Source: Bacteroidales bacterium
GTDB taxonomy: Bacteria; Bacteroidota; Bacteroidia; Bacteroidales; Muribaculaceae
Assembly (NCBI GenBank): GCA_022009815.1
Contig: CP091725.1
Span: 1,364,001 to 1,428,000, forward strand
Direction: 5' to 3'
DNA: 64,000 bases
Part shown: one piece after another, positions 47,569 to 57,428 of the stretch
How the letters are laid out: each line of letters opens with the position of its first letter
Position numbering within the stretch: position 1 is the stretch's first letter
Position numbers and translations under genes: made by a program
The notes under the pieces: model-generated
Databases searched by the model: none
The model's input: the letters and a program-made list of their open reading frames with translations, nothing else
Told to the model about the DNA's origin: nothing

Positions 47569-48980
47569 ATGAGACCCAACTCAATCAAGACAATCCTAAT
47601 GGCGGCGTCAGTGGCTCTGGCGTCGACAGCCGTGGCGCAGACCACCACGCTGACCCTTGACGACGCTGTGCGTATAGCTCTATCCGACAACCCGACGGTG
47701 AAGGTTGCCGACAGTGAAATCACCAAGCAGGAGTATGCCAAGAAAGGCACGCTCGCCAGCCTTATGCCAACCCTCGACTTCTCAGCCGGCTACAACCGCA
47801 CGTTGAAGAAGCAAGTGATGTATATGGGCGACATGAAAGGATTCGGTGGCGGCTCTTCGGAAGGCACGGAGGGAGCGGAAGGCACGGAAGCCGCGTCGGC
47901 GATGCGCGACGGCATCAAGGTGGGTATGGACAACACGTGGTCGGCAGGCTTCGCGCTCTCGTTGCCCCTTGTCAACGCCCAACTGTGGAAACAGCTGAGC
48001 ATCTCTGCCGACGATGTTGAGCTTGCGGTGGAAAAGTCGCGACAGTCGCGCATCTCCATGGTGTCGCAGGTGAAGCAGGCATACTATGCCGTGATGCTTG
48101 CCGAGGCAAGCCGCGACGCACTCAAGGAAAACTATGACAACGCAAAGAAGAAATATGACGACATCAACCAGAAATACCAGCAGGGACTGTCGTCGGAATA
48201 CGACCTTATCCGCGCCGACGTCGCGGTGAAAAATGTGGAGCCAAGTCTGTTTGATGCCGAAAATTCCATTGTGCTTGCCAAATGGCGCCTGAAAGCGCTT
48301 ATCGGAGTGGATCTCGACATGAGCATCGATTGCACGGGGTCGCTCAACGACTATACCGACCGCCTTTATGACGGCTATATGAAGGTAGACACCACGATGC
48401 TTGCCCAAAACTCATCGTTGCGGCAAATCGACCTGCAGCAGCGGCAGCTGCTCAAGTCGCGCGACGTGGCGAAGTCCGCTTATTATCCGACGCTCAACCT
48501 GTCGTTCGCATACCAATGGAACGCGATGGCAAACGATTTCCGCTTCAAGGACTATCGATGGAATCCGTATTCAACGCTCGGACTGTCGCTCAACATCCCG
48601 ATTTTTTCCGGCGGACGCCGTTACAACTCGTTGAAGCAGACAAAAGTGCAGATTGACCAGCTTGCCCTCACGCGCCTCGACACCGAGCGCAACCTGATGG
48701 TGGGCGTGCGCCAGAGCGTCGACAAGATGCGCACAGGCATACGCCAGTATGAGTCGGCATGCAAAAGCGTCGACCAGGCGCGCAAGGGCTACGACATCGC
48801 CGTGAAGCGCTACGACACCGGCGCCGGCACGCTGCTCGAGGTCAACGACTCGCAGCTGGCGCTCACACAGTCGCAACTCAACCGCAGCCAGGCGGTCTAC
48901 TCATATCTTGTGGCGCAGGCGCAGCTTGACGAGACACTCGGCACGGAATACACTTACGAAATAAAACAGAACCCCAATGA
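47569..48980 (+). CDS. TolC-family outer-membrane efflux protein (frameshift at end)
   Basis: Outer-membrane channel of a tripartite efflux pump. Signal peptide from ATG 47569 (MRPNSIKTILMAASVALAST); longer in-frame starts would lie inside the tRNA and are rejected. Two OEP repeats: LTLDDAVRIALSDNPTVKVADSEI at the front and YDIAVKRYDTGAGTLLEVND later, with long coiled-coil helices. The open frame runs on into the next gene after QNPNEYQ. One extra C in the run at 48972-48975 would end it as KQNPQ with TGA at 48978-48980, overlapping the next ATG as ATGA and giving 470 aa, a normal length. I infer one missing base. Confidence 0.85.
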
Positions 48981-50001
48981 ATATCAAGACACTCAACAAG
49001 ATTGCCATGACAATGGCTGTCGCCATCGCCGCTGCGGCATGCTCCGGCGGCGACAAAGCCAAAGAGGAAAAGAAAGCCGACGACACAATGAATGTGGAGG
49101 TGGCAAAAACAGACTACCGCGAGGTGGACCAGGTAAATTCGTTCACCGGCACCGTGGAAGCCGACGTGACAAACAACATCGCCCCGCAGTCGCCGATGCG
49201 CATACGCAAGGTGTATGTGGAGGTGGGACAGCACGTGTCGGCAGGACAGAAACTTGCCGATATGGATCCGGCAAACCTCGACCAGGTGCGCCTGCAGATG
49301 GAAAACAACCATCTTGAGTTCAAGCGTGTGGACGAGCTGTTTAAAATCGGCGGATGCTCAAAGTCGGAATGGGACGCCAAAAAGATGGCATACGACATCT
49401 CGCGCCGCAACTATGAGAACCTTGCCGAGAACACGCGTCTCATCAGTCCAATCAGCGGCGTCGTGTCGCAGCGCAACTACGACAGCGGCGACATGTACAG
49501 CGGCGCCAGCCCGATTTGTGGTAGAGAAAATCCGCCCTGTCAAGATGAAGGTCAACGTCTCGGAGTCGCTCTTCACCAAGATAAAGAAAGGCATGAACGT
49601 AGACTTCACCCTCGATGTCTACGGCGACGAGTTGTTTACCGGCAAGGTCAACATTGTTTATCCTACCGTCGACCCGTCGACCCGCACATTCACCGTCGAG
49701 CTTCTGATAGCCAATGCCGACGAGCGTGTGCGCCCGGGAATGTATGCCCGTGTCACTATCAATCACGGACGCGCCAAGCACGTTGTGGTGCCCGACCGCG
49801 CCGTGCAGAAACTTGTAGGCTCGGGCGACCGCTATGTGTATGTTGTCAAGGGCGACAAGGCAGAGTACCGCAAAGTGGAGCTCGGACAGCGTCTCGACAC
49901 CGAATATGAAATCCTCAGCGGAGTGAATCCCGGCGAAACGGTTGTCGTGGCTGGGCAGTCGCGCCTGAAACGGTGCCAAAGTGAAGATTGTGAAGAAATA
50001 A
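48977..50001 (+). CDS. RND efflux periplasmic adaptor, HlyD/AcrA family (two frameshifts)
   Basis: Lipoprotein adaptor linking pump and channel; lipobox AAAAC at about residue 22. Barrel-sandwich half motifs SPMRIRKVYVEVGQHVSAGQKL and ISPISGVVSQRNYDSGDMYS, then NVSESLFTKIKKGM and VVPDRAVQKL in the beta-barrel and membrane-proximal parts. The frame breaks at 49515-49517 (T5 read as T3; expect SPIFVVEKIRPV) and at 49968-49970 (A5 read as A3; expect SRLKNGAKVKIVKK then TAA at 49999-50001). Reconstructed 342 aa, 15 bp before the RND pump. Confidence 0.88.
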
Positions 50002-50016
50002 CAAAAGGATTGCCCT

Positions 50017-53000
50017 ATGAGTATATATCAGACAGCCGTCAAGCGGCCAATCACAACAATCCTGATTTTCCTCGGCATCGCCATCTTCGGACTGTTCTCT
50101 TTGACGCGGTTGAGCATCGACCTCTATCCCGACATCGAGACCAACTCCATCATGGTGATGACCACCTATTCAGGTGCGAGCGCGGAGGACATAGAAACCA
50201 ATGTCACGCGTCCGCTGGAAAATATGCTTAACGGCGTGAGCGACTTGAAGCACATCACGTCGCAGTCGAAGGAAAACATCTCCATCATCACGCTGACGTT
50301 TGAATACGGCATCGACATCGATGTGGCAACCAACGACGTGCGCGACAAACTCGACCGCGTCACCACGCTCCCCGATGGAGCGCAGAAGCCTATTCTGTTC
50401 AAGTTCGGCACCGACGACATCCCTATCCTCATCCTTTCCGTGTCGGCAAAGGAGAGCATGACGGGATTGTATAAGATTCTCGACGACCAGGTGGCAACGC
50501 CGCTGGCACGCGTGTCGGGCGTTGGCTCGGTCTCGATTTCCGGTATTCCCGACCGTGAGGTACAGGTGCTTTGCGACCCTTACAAACTCGATGCCTATGG
50601 CATTTCGATAGAGCAGATAAGCCAAGTGCTTGCCGCCGAGAATCTCAATGTGCCGGCGGGCACAATCGACATCGGCTCGAATGTCTACTCAATGCGTGTG
50701 CAGAAAGAGTTTGCCGACGTCAACGAGATGCTCGACCTCGTGGTGGGCACCTACAGCGGAACGCCGGTCTATCTGCGCGACGTGGCGCATATCGACGACG
50801 CGCCGCAGGAGCGCGCCCAGGAGGCGTATACCAACGGCGAACTTGGCGGCATGATTATCGTTCAGAAGCAGTCGGGAGCCAACTCTGTCGAGATTTCCAA
50901 GGCTGTTAAAGCCCGTCTGACACAGATAGCGAAAAACCTTCCGAGCGATGTGCATATCGGCTTGATTGTCGACACGTCCGACTATATCATCAACACGATA
51001 GAATCGCTGAAGCACACCATCCTCATCACGATGCTCATTGTCAGCTTTGTGGTGTTGCTGTTCCTCGGACGTTGGCGCGCCACGTTTGTGATTGTGCTCA
51101 CAATCCCAATCTCGCTGCTTTCGGCGCTCATCTATCTGCTTGCCACCGGCAACACGATGAACATCATCTCGATGAGTGCGCTCTCGATAGCCATCGGTAT
51201 GGTGGTCGACAACGCCATTGTGGTGCTTGAGAACATCACCACCCACATCGAGCGCGGCAGCCGTCCGCGCCAGGCGGCGATGTTTGCCACCAACGAGGTT
51301 GCAATCTCCGTGATCGCCTCCACGCTCACCACCATTGCCGTGTTCCTGCCGCTGACCATGATCAGCGGTATGGCAGGAATCATGTTCAAGCAGCTGGGAT
51401 GGATGGTGACAATCATCCTGTCGGTATCGACCATCGGCGCCATCACACTGACACCGACCCTCTGCTCGTTGATGCTGCGTCTTGACAAGAAATACAACCT
51501 GTTCCAGAAATGGTGTCAAACCCGTTTGACGCATTCCTGAAAAAGGTGACCGACGGCTATGCCGCGCTTCTCCGCACAGCCTTGCGCCACCGCTGGGCGA
51601 CGCTTGCCATCATCGTAGGCTTGTTTGTCGCGTCGATAGTGGTGCTGATGCCGCAGATAAAGACGGAGTTCTTCCCGCAGCAGGACAACTCGCGAATCGG
51701 CATCACCGTCAAGCTGCCCGCCGGCACGCGTCAGGAAACGACGCGCGCTCTTGGTTTCCGCATCTATGAGCAGCTGAAAAGCAACTGTCCGGAGGTGACT
51801 ACGGTAAGTTTCTCAGAGGGACAGGCCGGCGAGGACAACATCTTCGGCAGTATGCAGGACAACGGCAACAACATCCTGCAATACAACATCAGCACCGTGC
51901 GCTCGACGGAGCGCGAGCGGTCGCTCAGCGAGATATGCGATGCTATCCGCCACGACCTGAACCAGTATCCTGAAATCCGCACGTTCAACGTTGCCGCCGG
52001 TGGCGGTGGCGGCGGAATCGGCGGCGAGGCGGCGGTGGAGATCGAAATCTATGGCTACGACTTCACTACGTCCGACCGCATTGCCTCCGACGTGTCGGCA
52101 AAGATGCTCAGCGAGGACTGCTGCTCGCAGGTGAGCATCAGCCGCGACGAGTATACTCCCGAATACCGCGTCGACTTCGACCGCCAGAAGCTCGCCCTCA
52201 ACGGACTTAACATGCAGACAGCCGCTTCCTATCTCCGCAACCGCGTGACAGGCAGCGCACTGACAAACTATCGCGAGGACGGCGACGAATATAAAATCCG
52301 TGTGCGCTACGACAAGAAGTTCCGCCAGTCGGTTGAGGACATCGAGAACATAACCATCTACAACAGTCAAGGCAAGGGCATCAAAATACGCGACCTTGGC
52401 AAGGTGGTCGAGTCGCAGACACCGCCAACCATCGAGCGTCGCGACCGCGAGCGCGTAATCACGGTGAAATGCATCGTGGCCAAAGGCTACGCTCTCTCTG
52501 ATGTGGTCAAGGCAGCCAACAAGGCGATGGGCGAGATAGACATGCCTGCCGACTTCACATGGCAGTTCGGCGGAACGTTTGAAGACCAGCAGGACACATT
52601 CACCGATATGATAATGCTCATGGCATTGATCATCGTGCTCGTGTTCATCATCATGGCATCGCAGTTTGAGTCGTTGACCTATCCGTTTGTCATCATGTTC
52701 TCAATCCCGTTTGCGGTGACCGGCGTGCTGATGGGACTCTTTGTCACAGGCACACCGCTCAGCATCATGGCGATGCTCGGCTTGCTGATGCTTATCGGTA
52801 TTGTGGTCAACAATGGTATTGTGCTTATCGACTATATCATGCTCTGCCGTGAGCGCGGCCTCGGTCTCGTCAACGCCGTCGTGACCTCCGGACGCTCGCG
52901 TCTGCGCCCGATTCTTATGACCACCCTCACCACCGTCATCGGTATGATTCCTATGGCAGTGGGCAAGGGTGAAGGTTCCGAGATGTGGCGCGCCCTCGGT

Positions 53001-53132
53001 ATGTCGGTGGCATGGGGATTGTCGTTCTCCACGCTCATCACCCTCATCATTATCCCGACGCTCTATAGCGTGTTTGCCCGCATCGGCATCAAGCGTGCAC
53101 GCAAAAAAGAGTTGAAAACGTTAAAGAAATAA
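50017..53132 (+). CDS. RND efflux transporter, AcrB/MexB type (frameshifted)
   Basis: Inner-membrane proton-driven pump, 1038 aa when reconstructed. First helix RPITTILIFLGIAIFGLFSL, porter domain segments LYPDIETNSIMVMTTYSGAS, helices with MVVDNAIVVLENITTHIERG (TM4 region) and MLIGIVVNNGIVLIDYIMLC, and the late GRSRLRPILMTTLTTVIGMIPMAVG. The frame breaks at 51508-51510 (A4 read as A3; expect FQKMVSNPFDAFLKK), in the cytoplasmic loop between the two halves. Substrates unknown (drugs, bile salts or similar). Confidence 0.92.
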
Positions 53133-53136
53133 GACA

Positions 53137-53430
53137 ATGAAAGCAGTATTTATAGCATACAACCAAGCGCACGAAGACGACGTGCTGACAGCGATGCGCG
53201 AACTCGACATCAAAGGATTCACCGGATGGCCGTCGCTCGTCGGGGCTGGACAGCGCGGCGGAGAGCCACACCTCGGCAGCCATGCGTGGCCAACGCTCAA
53301 CGGGGCGTTGCTCACCGTGATTGACGACAGCAAGGTGGACACGTTGCTCAACCGGCTGCGCGACATCGACGCGGCAAGCCCGCAGCTTGGACTGCGTGCC
53401 TTCACTTGGGCGGTGGAGCAGGCAATCTAA
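53137..53430 (+). CDS. Small PII-like/ferredoxin-fold protein
   Basis: 97 aa, four bases after the RND pump stop, so the last gene of the efflux operon. The pattern MKAVFIAYNQAHEDDVLTAM, then GFTGWPSLVGAGQRGG, GSHAWPTLNGALLTVIDD and a final helix-strand is like the PII/CutA alpha-beta fold, including a Gly-rich loop in the T-loop position. A regulatory role for the pump is suggested by position and by similar small PII-like genes next to transporters, but it is inference. No signal peptide; cytosolic. Confidence 0.65.
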   Translation: MKAVFIAYNQAHEDDVLTAMRELDIKGFTGWPSLVGAGQRGGEPHLGSHAWPTLNGALLTVIDDSKVDTLLNRLRDIDAASPQLGLRAFTWAVEQAI

Positions 53431-53470
53431 ACGATTCAGAAAACAGCGCGCTGAAAAGTGAGCCAAAAAA

Positions 53471-53515
53471 AACGGCATTCCGGACGTTAACGGCCGGAAT
53501 GCCGTTCCGCTTTTA
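53471..53515 (+). terminator. Terminator of the efflux operon
   Basis: Perfect 13-bp inverted repeat AACGGCATTCCGG (53471-53483) / CCGGAATGCCGTT (53494-53506), followed by CCGCTTTTA. It marks the left edge of the accessory island. Confidence 0.8.
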
Positions 53516-53552
53516 CGTCACCGGAAAATGGCTATTGGTCACGGCATTGTTT

Positions 53553-53560
53553 TATATTTG
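53553..53560 (+). promoter_or_regulatory. Possible -7 box for the toxin operon
   Basis: TATATTTG, 110 nt before the toxin start; TTG at 53535-53537 is only 15 nt upstream, so the promoter is not ideal. The leader of about 100 nt is AT rich. Confidence 0.4.
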
Positions 53561-53670
53561 TGCTGGCTAAGAGGGAATTGCCAAAAACAACGCAGATATG
53601 TTGCATAACATATCTTATTTATTTTACGTGTTCAAAAGATTACTTAATTTAGCAAAAAATAAGTAACTTT

Positions 53671-54429
53671 ATGAGGCTGCAGAAAATATCTATTTTTTAC
53701 CTTGTTGCCTTTTTCGCTTTGCTGTCTTCAATAGGCAATATTTTGTCAGGCGAGAACTCTCTCGACCTATACGACAGCAAAGCCCGCTTCTACGACTCTA
53801 TGATTGGCCGGACAACATCCCAAGACCCCCTTGCTGAAAAATACTACCACCTCAGTCCCTACCTCTGGTGCGCAGCCAACCCAATAAAATTCGGAGATAA
53901 AAATGGAATGTATTTAAAGGGTATTGATGGAAACCCTGTGTTTTCTTTGAAGAAAAAAGGATGGACATCAAATGCCACCCCAAGTATTGCTAAAATTGGT
54001 GGCGCTATGATGAGAACCAAACAAGGAAAGAAAATTTTATCCCGAATGATGAAAACTGACTATCCAATCACCCTGCTTATCGACAGGACTTCTACTAGTA
54101 ATAGAATGGGCGGAATTACCGCAGGAGAGACTTATTCAGATTACACATTTGATGACAACGCAAAGGCTCAAGATTTTAAAGAAGTGGTTATTGTAATTTA
54201 TGAGAAAGTTATAAAAGACAACATGCAAAATGAAGAATTTTACAGAGATTCTAGCTTTTCAACATCAGATATAATTGGTACTGTAGCAGCACATGAGGGT
54301 GAGCACGGGACAAACAAAAAGGCCAATAGTGGTTTCGTGTCAGAGGAAGAAGCCGAGACTAAAGCTCTCAATAGTGAGAAGAAAGCTATAGATGATTTGA
54401 AAAAACGAAATAAAAAGGCATCAAGATGA
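53671..54429 (+). CDS. Miniature Rhs protein with putative metalloprotease toxin domain
   Basis: 252 aa. Residues 1-27 form a signal peptide or anchor. Residues 31-78 are a clean Rhs-repeat core fragment (DSKARFYDSMIGRTTSQDPL, then LSPYLWCAANPIKFGDKNG), the piece that normally precedes a polymorphic toxin tip. The rest is an AT-rich, unrelated tip with HEGEH at 208-212, an HExxH zinc-protease motif, followed by a Glu-rich VSEEEAE that could give the third zinc ligand. So it looks like a toxin tip released from a large Rhs protein with its own export signal. No large Rhs gene is in the window. The stop overlaps the next ATG (ATGA at 54426-54429). Toxin activity is inference. Confidence 0.7.
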   Translation: MRLQKISIFYLVAFFALLSSIGNILSGENSLDLYDSKARFYDSMIGRTTSQDPLAEKYYHLSPYLWCAANPIKFGDKNGMYLKGIDGNPVFSLKKKGWTSNATPSIAKIGGAMMRTKQGKKILSRMMKTDYPITLLIDRTSTSNRMGGITAGETYSDYTFDDNAKAQDFKEVVIVIYEKVIKDNMQNEEFYRDSSFSTSDIIGTVAAHEGEHGTNKKANSGFVSEEEAETKALNSEKKAIDDLKKRNKKASR

Positions 54430-55088
54430 AATTATTTTTTGTTTTACTATTTACAGTTGCGTGCAACTTTTATTTTGAAGCAGCAACCAAAGAAACGCTT
54501 GAAATTTTTGATATTATTTCATCATTGGAATATAGCCACTCTTATCCTTTAACTTATAAAGATGTAGAGCCAGTCACAGGTGACACAACTTGTTTGATTA
54601 TTTCTGATGGAGCTGAATTTTTAGCAACTCCACAAAATCAACGTTTTTGGATTCGTGATTTAAAGACTGGAAAATATTGGAAAAAGGATAATCATGATTT
54701 TGATTTGAACTTTGGGCTTTATTCAGCATGTAATAGAAGAATATCACATGGAAGGACATATATTATTGTAATTTACAAAGGCGTTATTACGGTGTATGAT
54801 TGGCATGATAGTATGGTTTTTTTGTGTCTATTGATAAAATTTTTAAAAAGAATTAAAGTATTCTCCTTTAGATAGGTTGAAAACTTTAGAAAATGTCTTA
54901 AATGCCAAAATATCCACTCATATTTTTGAACAACCATTAATACAGAAAAATAAATCTGCGTTAAAAATATTAAATATGACCACTTCTCCAAGCAGGCAGA
55001 TCCCAGATTTGTTGAGCCGGATATTTCAGTTGACAAAAATACTGGAATTTTTTACATTAACGATAAAAAAGAAAGTGTATTGAAATGA
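54426..55088 (+). CDS. Secreted protein of unknown function, candidate immunity gene (three frameshifts)
   Basis: Signal-peptide-like start (MKLFFVLLFTVACNFYFEAA), then no known domain. In the raw sequence the frame ends at 54875, but coding sequence clearly goes on: FFVSIDKIFKKELKYSPLDR, VLNAKISTHIFEQPL and KQADPRFVEPDISVDKNTG, in different frames. Adding one base in the T run at 54817-54823, one in A5 at 54845-54849 and one in A3 at 54972-54974 joins them into 221 aa, ending at TGA 55086-55088, which overlaps the next ATG as ATGA. That matches the coupling of all its neighbours, so I accept it. An immunity role is suggested only by position behind the toxin. Confidence 0.6.
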
Positions 55089-55477
55089 AATCATTACCAT
55101 ATATTGTAATCGTCTATATGTTAGCACAGTCCTCTTGTACCCCGAAATTATTAAAAGAATATGCTGGATCGCCTCGTATCTTTTACGAAAAAGATACAGC
55201 AGAATTGAAATTAGATATTGACAGTGTGAAACAATATAGCCGTGTATTAAGTTTTTTGGGGGTCAAGAATAATGAAAAATATTGTATTTTCATTGATAAT
55301 GAAAAGTGTGGCCAAAACTTTAATAAGAGCCGATTTTATGGAATAGTGAGCGCTGTCCGGCGTGTTCATTTAAGCCCCATTGGTTATGGATATTATAAAT
55401 ATTATATGGTTTTCGGAGAAGACACAATTCCTGTAGATTTAAATATACAGTATTATGTTTGCCTAAAACAAAAATGA
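55085..55477 (+). CDS. Small putative lipoprotein of the toxin operon
   Basis: 130 aa. Short hydrophobic start followed by Cys (MLAQSSCTPK), a loose lipobox as often seen in Bacteroidales. The mature part is beta-rich with many Tyr and Lys (RVHLSPIGYGYYKYYMVFGE). No family recognised. Coupled on both sides by ATGA overlaps (55085-55088 and 55474-55477). Could protect the periplasm or outer membrane against the toxin; not shown. Confidence 0.6.
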   Translation: MKSLPYIVIVYMLAQSSCTPKLLKEYAGSPRIFYEKDTAELKLDIDSVKQYSRVLSFLGVKNNEKYCIFIDNEKCGQNFNKSRFYGIVSAVRRVHLSPIGYGYYKYYMVFGEDTIPVDLNIQYYVCLKQK

Positions 55478-56265
55478 TTGAATCAAACAAAAAGATAATT
55501 TTCAATATGGAGGGTTTAACGATGATTGGTATAAAAAATAATAACGGCTTTTTCAGAATCTCAGTAGCTGTTATAATGCTGTTAAGCACTTTAGGGCTTA
55601 TTAGGTTGAGTGCTCAATCCCATGATACCGTAGACAGTTATAGCGAGACATTTTATGCTTTCTATGGCTTTTTCCCATATGAATTCTACTTTAGTGACAA
55701 TAGAGCAAGGAGGTTAACCGTTAACTTTTATGGGAAAAACCGCTTAGTTATCGAGAACAATTCGTATGTGTTAGGCATAAAAATTGTGCGAGATAAAGAT
55801 AGAGGTCTGTTCCCTTTTCGTGACACAATTTATTTTCATGTGATTGACCCTCCACAAAAAGAATTGAGTGTACGCCACAGGCAGATAATAGTTGACAGCG
55901 TTACTTCGACAAGGCATATTACTGCCTCTCAAACAGTCCCACCATACAGAGATATAAAATTTGAAGACACCAATATGGTTTTCCCGTTATTGCAAAAATC
56001 TGACACAATTTTTGTCAGCAGGAATAATCGACATTTGAGGATAAGAGATTTTGAATTTTCTGTTTACCAATACGTTACTCTGCCTAATGGAGAAGCATTA
56101 AAACAGGAGTCTGTGAAATTTCCTCCACAAGAAAGAATGCGTCCCATCATATATAAAAAGTTTTTAAAATGGGTCGAAGAAGAAAAAAGCAAGGACGATG
56201 GCTTAGTCCCTGATGAAACCATTCTGAAAATAATAGACAAATATTATGATTGGGATGCTAAATAA
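55474..56265 (+). CDS. Secreted protein of unknown function in the toxin operon
   Basis: 263 aa from ATG 55474, chosen because it overlaps the previous stop as ATGA like the other genes here. An ATG at 55522 (MIGIKNNNGFF) would give a more usual signal peptide, so the true start is uncertain. After the hydrophobic segment (VAVIMLLSTLGLIRLSAQS) the protein is beta-rich with aromatic repeats (FYAFYGFFPYEFYFSDN) and ends KIIDKYYDWDAK. No domain recognised. Low GC like its neighbours. Confidence 0.6.
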   Translation: MIESNKKIIFNMEGLTMIGIKNNNGFFRISVAVIMLLSTLGLIRLSAQSHDTVDSYSETFYAFYGFFPYEFYFSDNRARRLTVNFYGKNRLVIENNSYVLGIKIVRDKDRGLFPFRDTIYFHVIDPPQKELSVRHRQIIVDSVTSTRHITASQTVPPYRDIKFEDTNMVFPLLQKSDTIFVSRNNRHLRIRDFEFSVYQYVTLPNGEALKQESVKFPPQERMRPIIYKKFLKWVEEEKSKDDGLVPDETILKIIDKYYDWDAK

Positions 56266-56457
56266 CAGCATAAACGTGAGAATGACATTTCATGGGCAAA
56301 TTCACGAATAGCTTTTGATTTATATGAAATGAATAGCAATCGACGAATAGGTGTTGAAGAGCCAGCTACAATAAATGCTGAATTTTTGGGCTGGCAAGAT
56401 GGAAACTCTGTGTGGAGACAAAATTTTTCAAAAGGGCCAGTGCCAATTGATTGGTGA
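56266..56457 (+). pseudogene. Orphan reading-frame fragment, possible toxin tail
   Basis: Directly after the TAA at 56263-56265, and by chance in the same frame, 63 codons stay open to TGA 56455-56457. They encode a protein-like stretch (ENDISWANSRIAFDLYEMNS, VEEPATINAEFLGWQDG) ending GPVPIDW. There is no start near the front. Its setting next to a small membrane-protein gene suggests the stub of a displaced toxin tip, as found in Rhs and CDI loci. Family not recognised. Confidence 0.4.
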
Positions 56458-56475
56458 AATATAAAAAACGAATAA

Positions 56476-56859
56476 ATGATGAAAAAAGGATGTATGTTTA
56501 ACAAAAAAAACAAAGTAAGTGAGACCATGATATGCAGATATATATATATCACCCTCACCTTGATAGTCGTATTGAACGTTATTGCTTTTCCTTGCCTTTC
56601 GTTATTCCCATTCCAATGGGCGTTAATATTAGGAGCATTATTTATTAATACCTTTACAAACAAAATGCCACTAAAATGCATCACAGTGATAATCATACTA
56701 CTATCGTCAGTGGCGGTGTCCTTTATGGATATAGTAGGAAGTCTGTTTTTCAATCAAAATGTTTGGTTATTATCTTCTTTATCTTTTTTTTCGATTCTGA
56801 ATATGTTGGTTAGCGTGAAAATCTTGATTGATATGTTGACTTTTTTGTCACTAAAATAA
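56476..56859 (+). CDS. Small membrane protein, candidate immunity protein
   Basis: 127 aa with a charged start (MMKKGCMFNKKNKVSE) and about four hydrophobic segments (YITLTLIVVLNVIAF, ALILGALFINTF, VIIILLSSVAVSF, LSFFSILNMLVSV). No family recognised. It follows the fragment 56266-56457 by 18 bp, the position an immunity gene would have. Low GC content, unlike the chromosomal genes on either side of the island. Confidence 0.6.
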   Translation: MMKKGCMFNKKNKVSETMICRYIYITLTLIVVLNVIAFPCLSLFPFQWALILGALFINTFTNKMPLKCITVIIILLSSVAVSFMDIVGSLFFNQNVWLLSSLSFFSILNMLVSVKILIDMLTFLSLK

Positions 56860-56899
56860 CTAAAATCCCTCAATATAAACGAAACGATTTTCAAGCCTT

Positions 56900-57025
56900 A
56901 TGAAAAATCATGTCACAGATATGGCTCCTATCAAAGAAACCACTCCATATATGCCCAGAACCACATTTAGAGCTATTATTGATAACAATTCTAAAGGAAT
57001 AAACATAAGAAAAAATGGAAAATAA
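56900..57025 (+). CDS. Short ORF, possible second toxin-tail stub
   Basis: 41 aa from ATG 56900 to TAA 57023-57025 (MKNHVTDMAPIKETT, then RTTFRAIIDNNSKGINIRKN). It overlaps the start of the next membrane protein gene by 11 bp. It resembles neither a signal peptide nor a membrane protein. The tail-like sequence before a small membrane protein repeats the pattern seen at 56266-56859. Weak call. Confidence 0.3.
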   Translation: MKNHVTDMAPIKETTPYMPRTTFRAIIDNNSKGINIRKNGK

Positions 57026-57428
57026 AATGGAAAATAAAATTTTAAGACTTACTACATCTTCATTGTTTGCTCTTCAAGGAGCATTTGCGATATTTTGGTC
57101 TCTGTATATGTATTTAGAAGACAATCTGAGGCTAACAGAAGCGTTTGTGATAGGCTGCATTTTATTGCTGTTTGCCTTGTTGTTCAATTTTAGAAAACCA
57201 ATAATAAAAAAAACCGCCTATGCTGTATTGGTGCTTTATACTATTTTTTTTGATGTTTGTGGGATTATGTTGATAGGGGTTGGCAGTCCTGTAATTTGGA
57301 TTGCATGGGTTATATTCTTTTTAATCGTTTCAAATTCGGCACTAATATTGCTTCATTACCTTTCGATACAAATGACAACACTTTTGGTTTTGTCCATGAT
57401 AATACTTGCCATCAGTTCAATGCTTTGA
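57015..57428 (+). CDS. Small four-helix membrane protein, candidate immunity protein
   Basis: 137 aa with about four membrane segments (SLFALQGAFAIFWSLYMYL, AFVIGCILLLFALLF, AYAVLVLYTIFFDVCGIML, and two near the end). The first 12 bases, ATGGAAAATAAA, are present twice in tandem (57015 and 57027), so the protein starts MENKMENK and either ATG may be used. No family recognised. Last gene of the AT-rich island; 57429-57605 after it holds no gene. Confidence 0.6.
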   Translation: MENKMENKILRLTTSSLFALQGAFAIFWSLYMYLEDNLRLTEAFVIGCILLLFALLFNFRKPIIKKTAYAVLVLYTIFFDVCGIMLIGVGSPVIWIAWVIFFLIVSNSALILLHYLSIQMTTLLVLSMIILAISSML

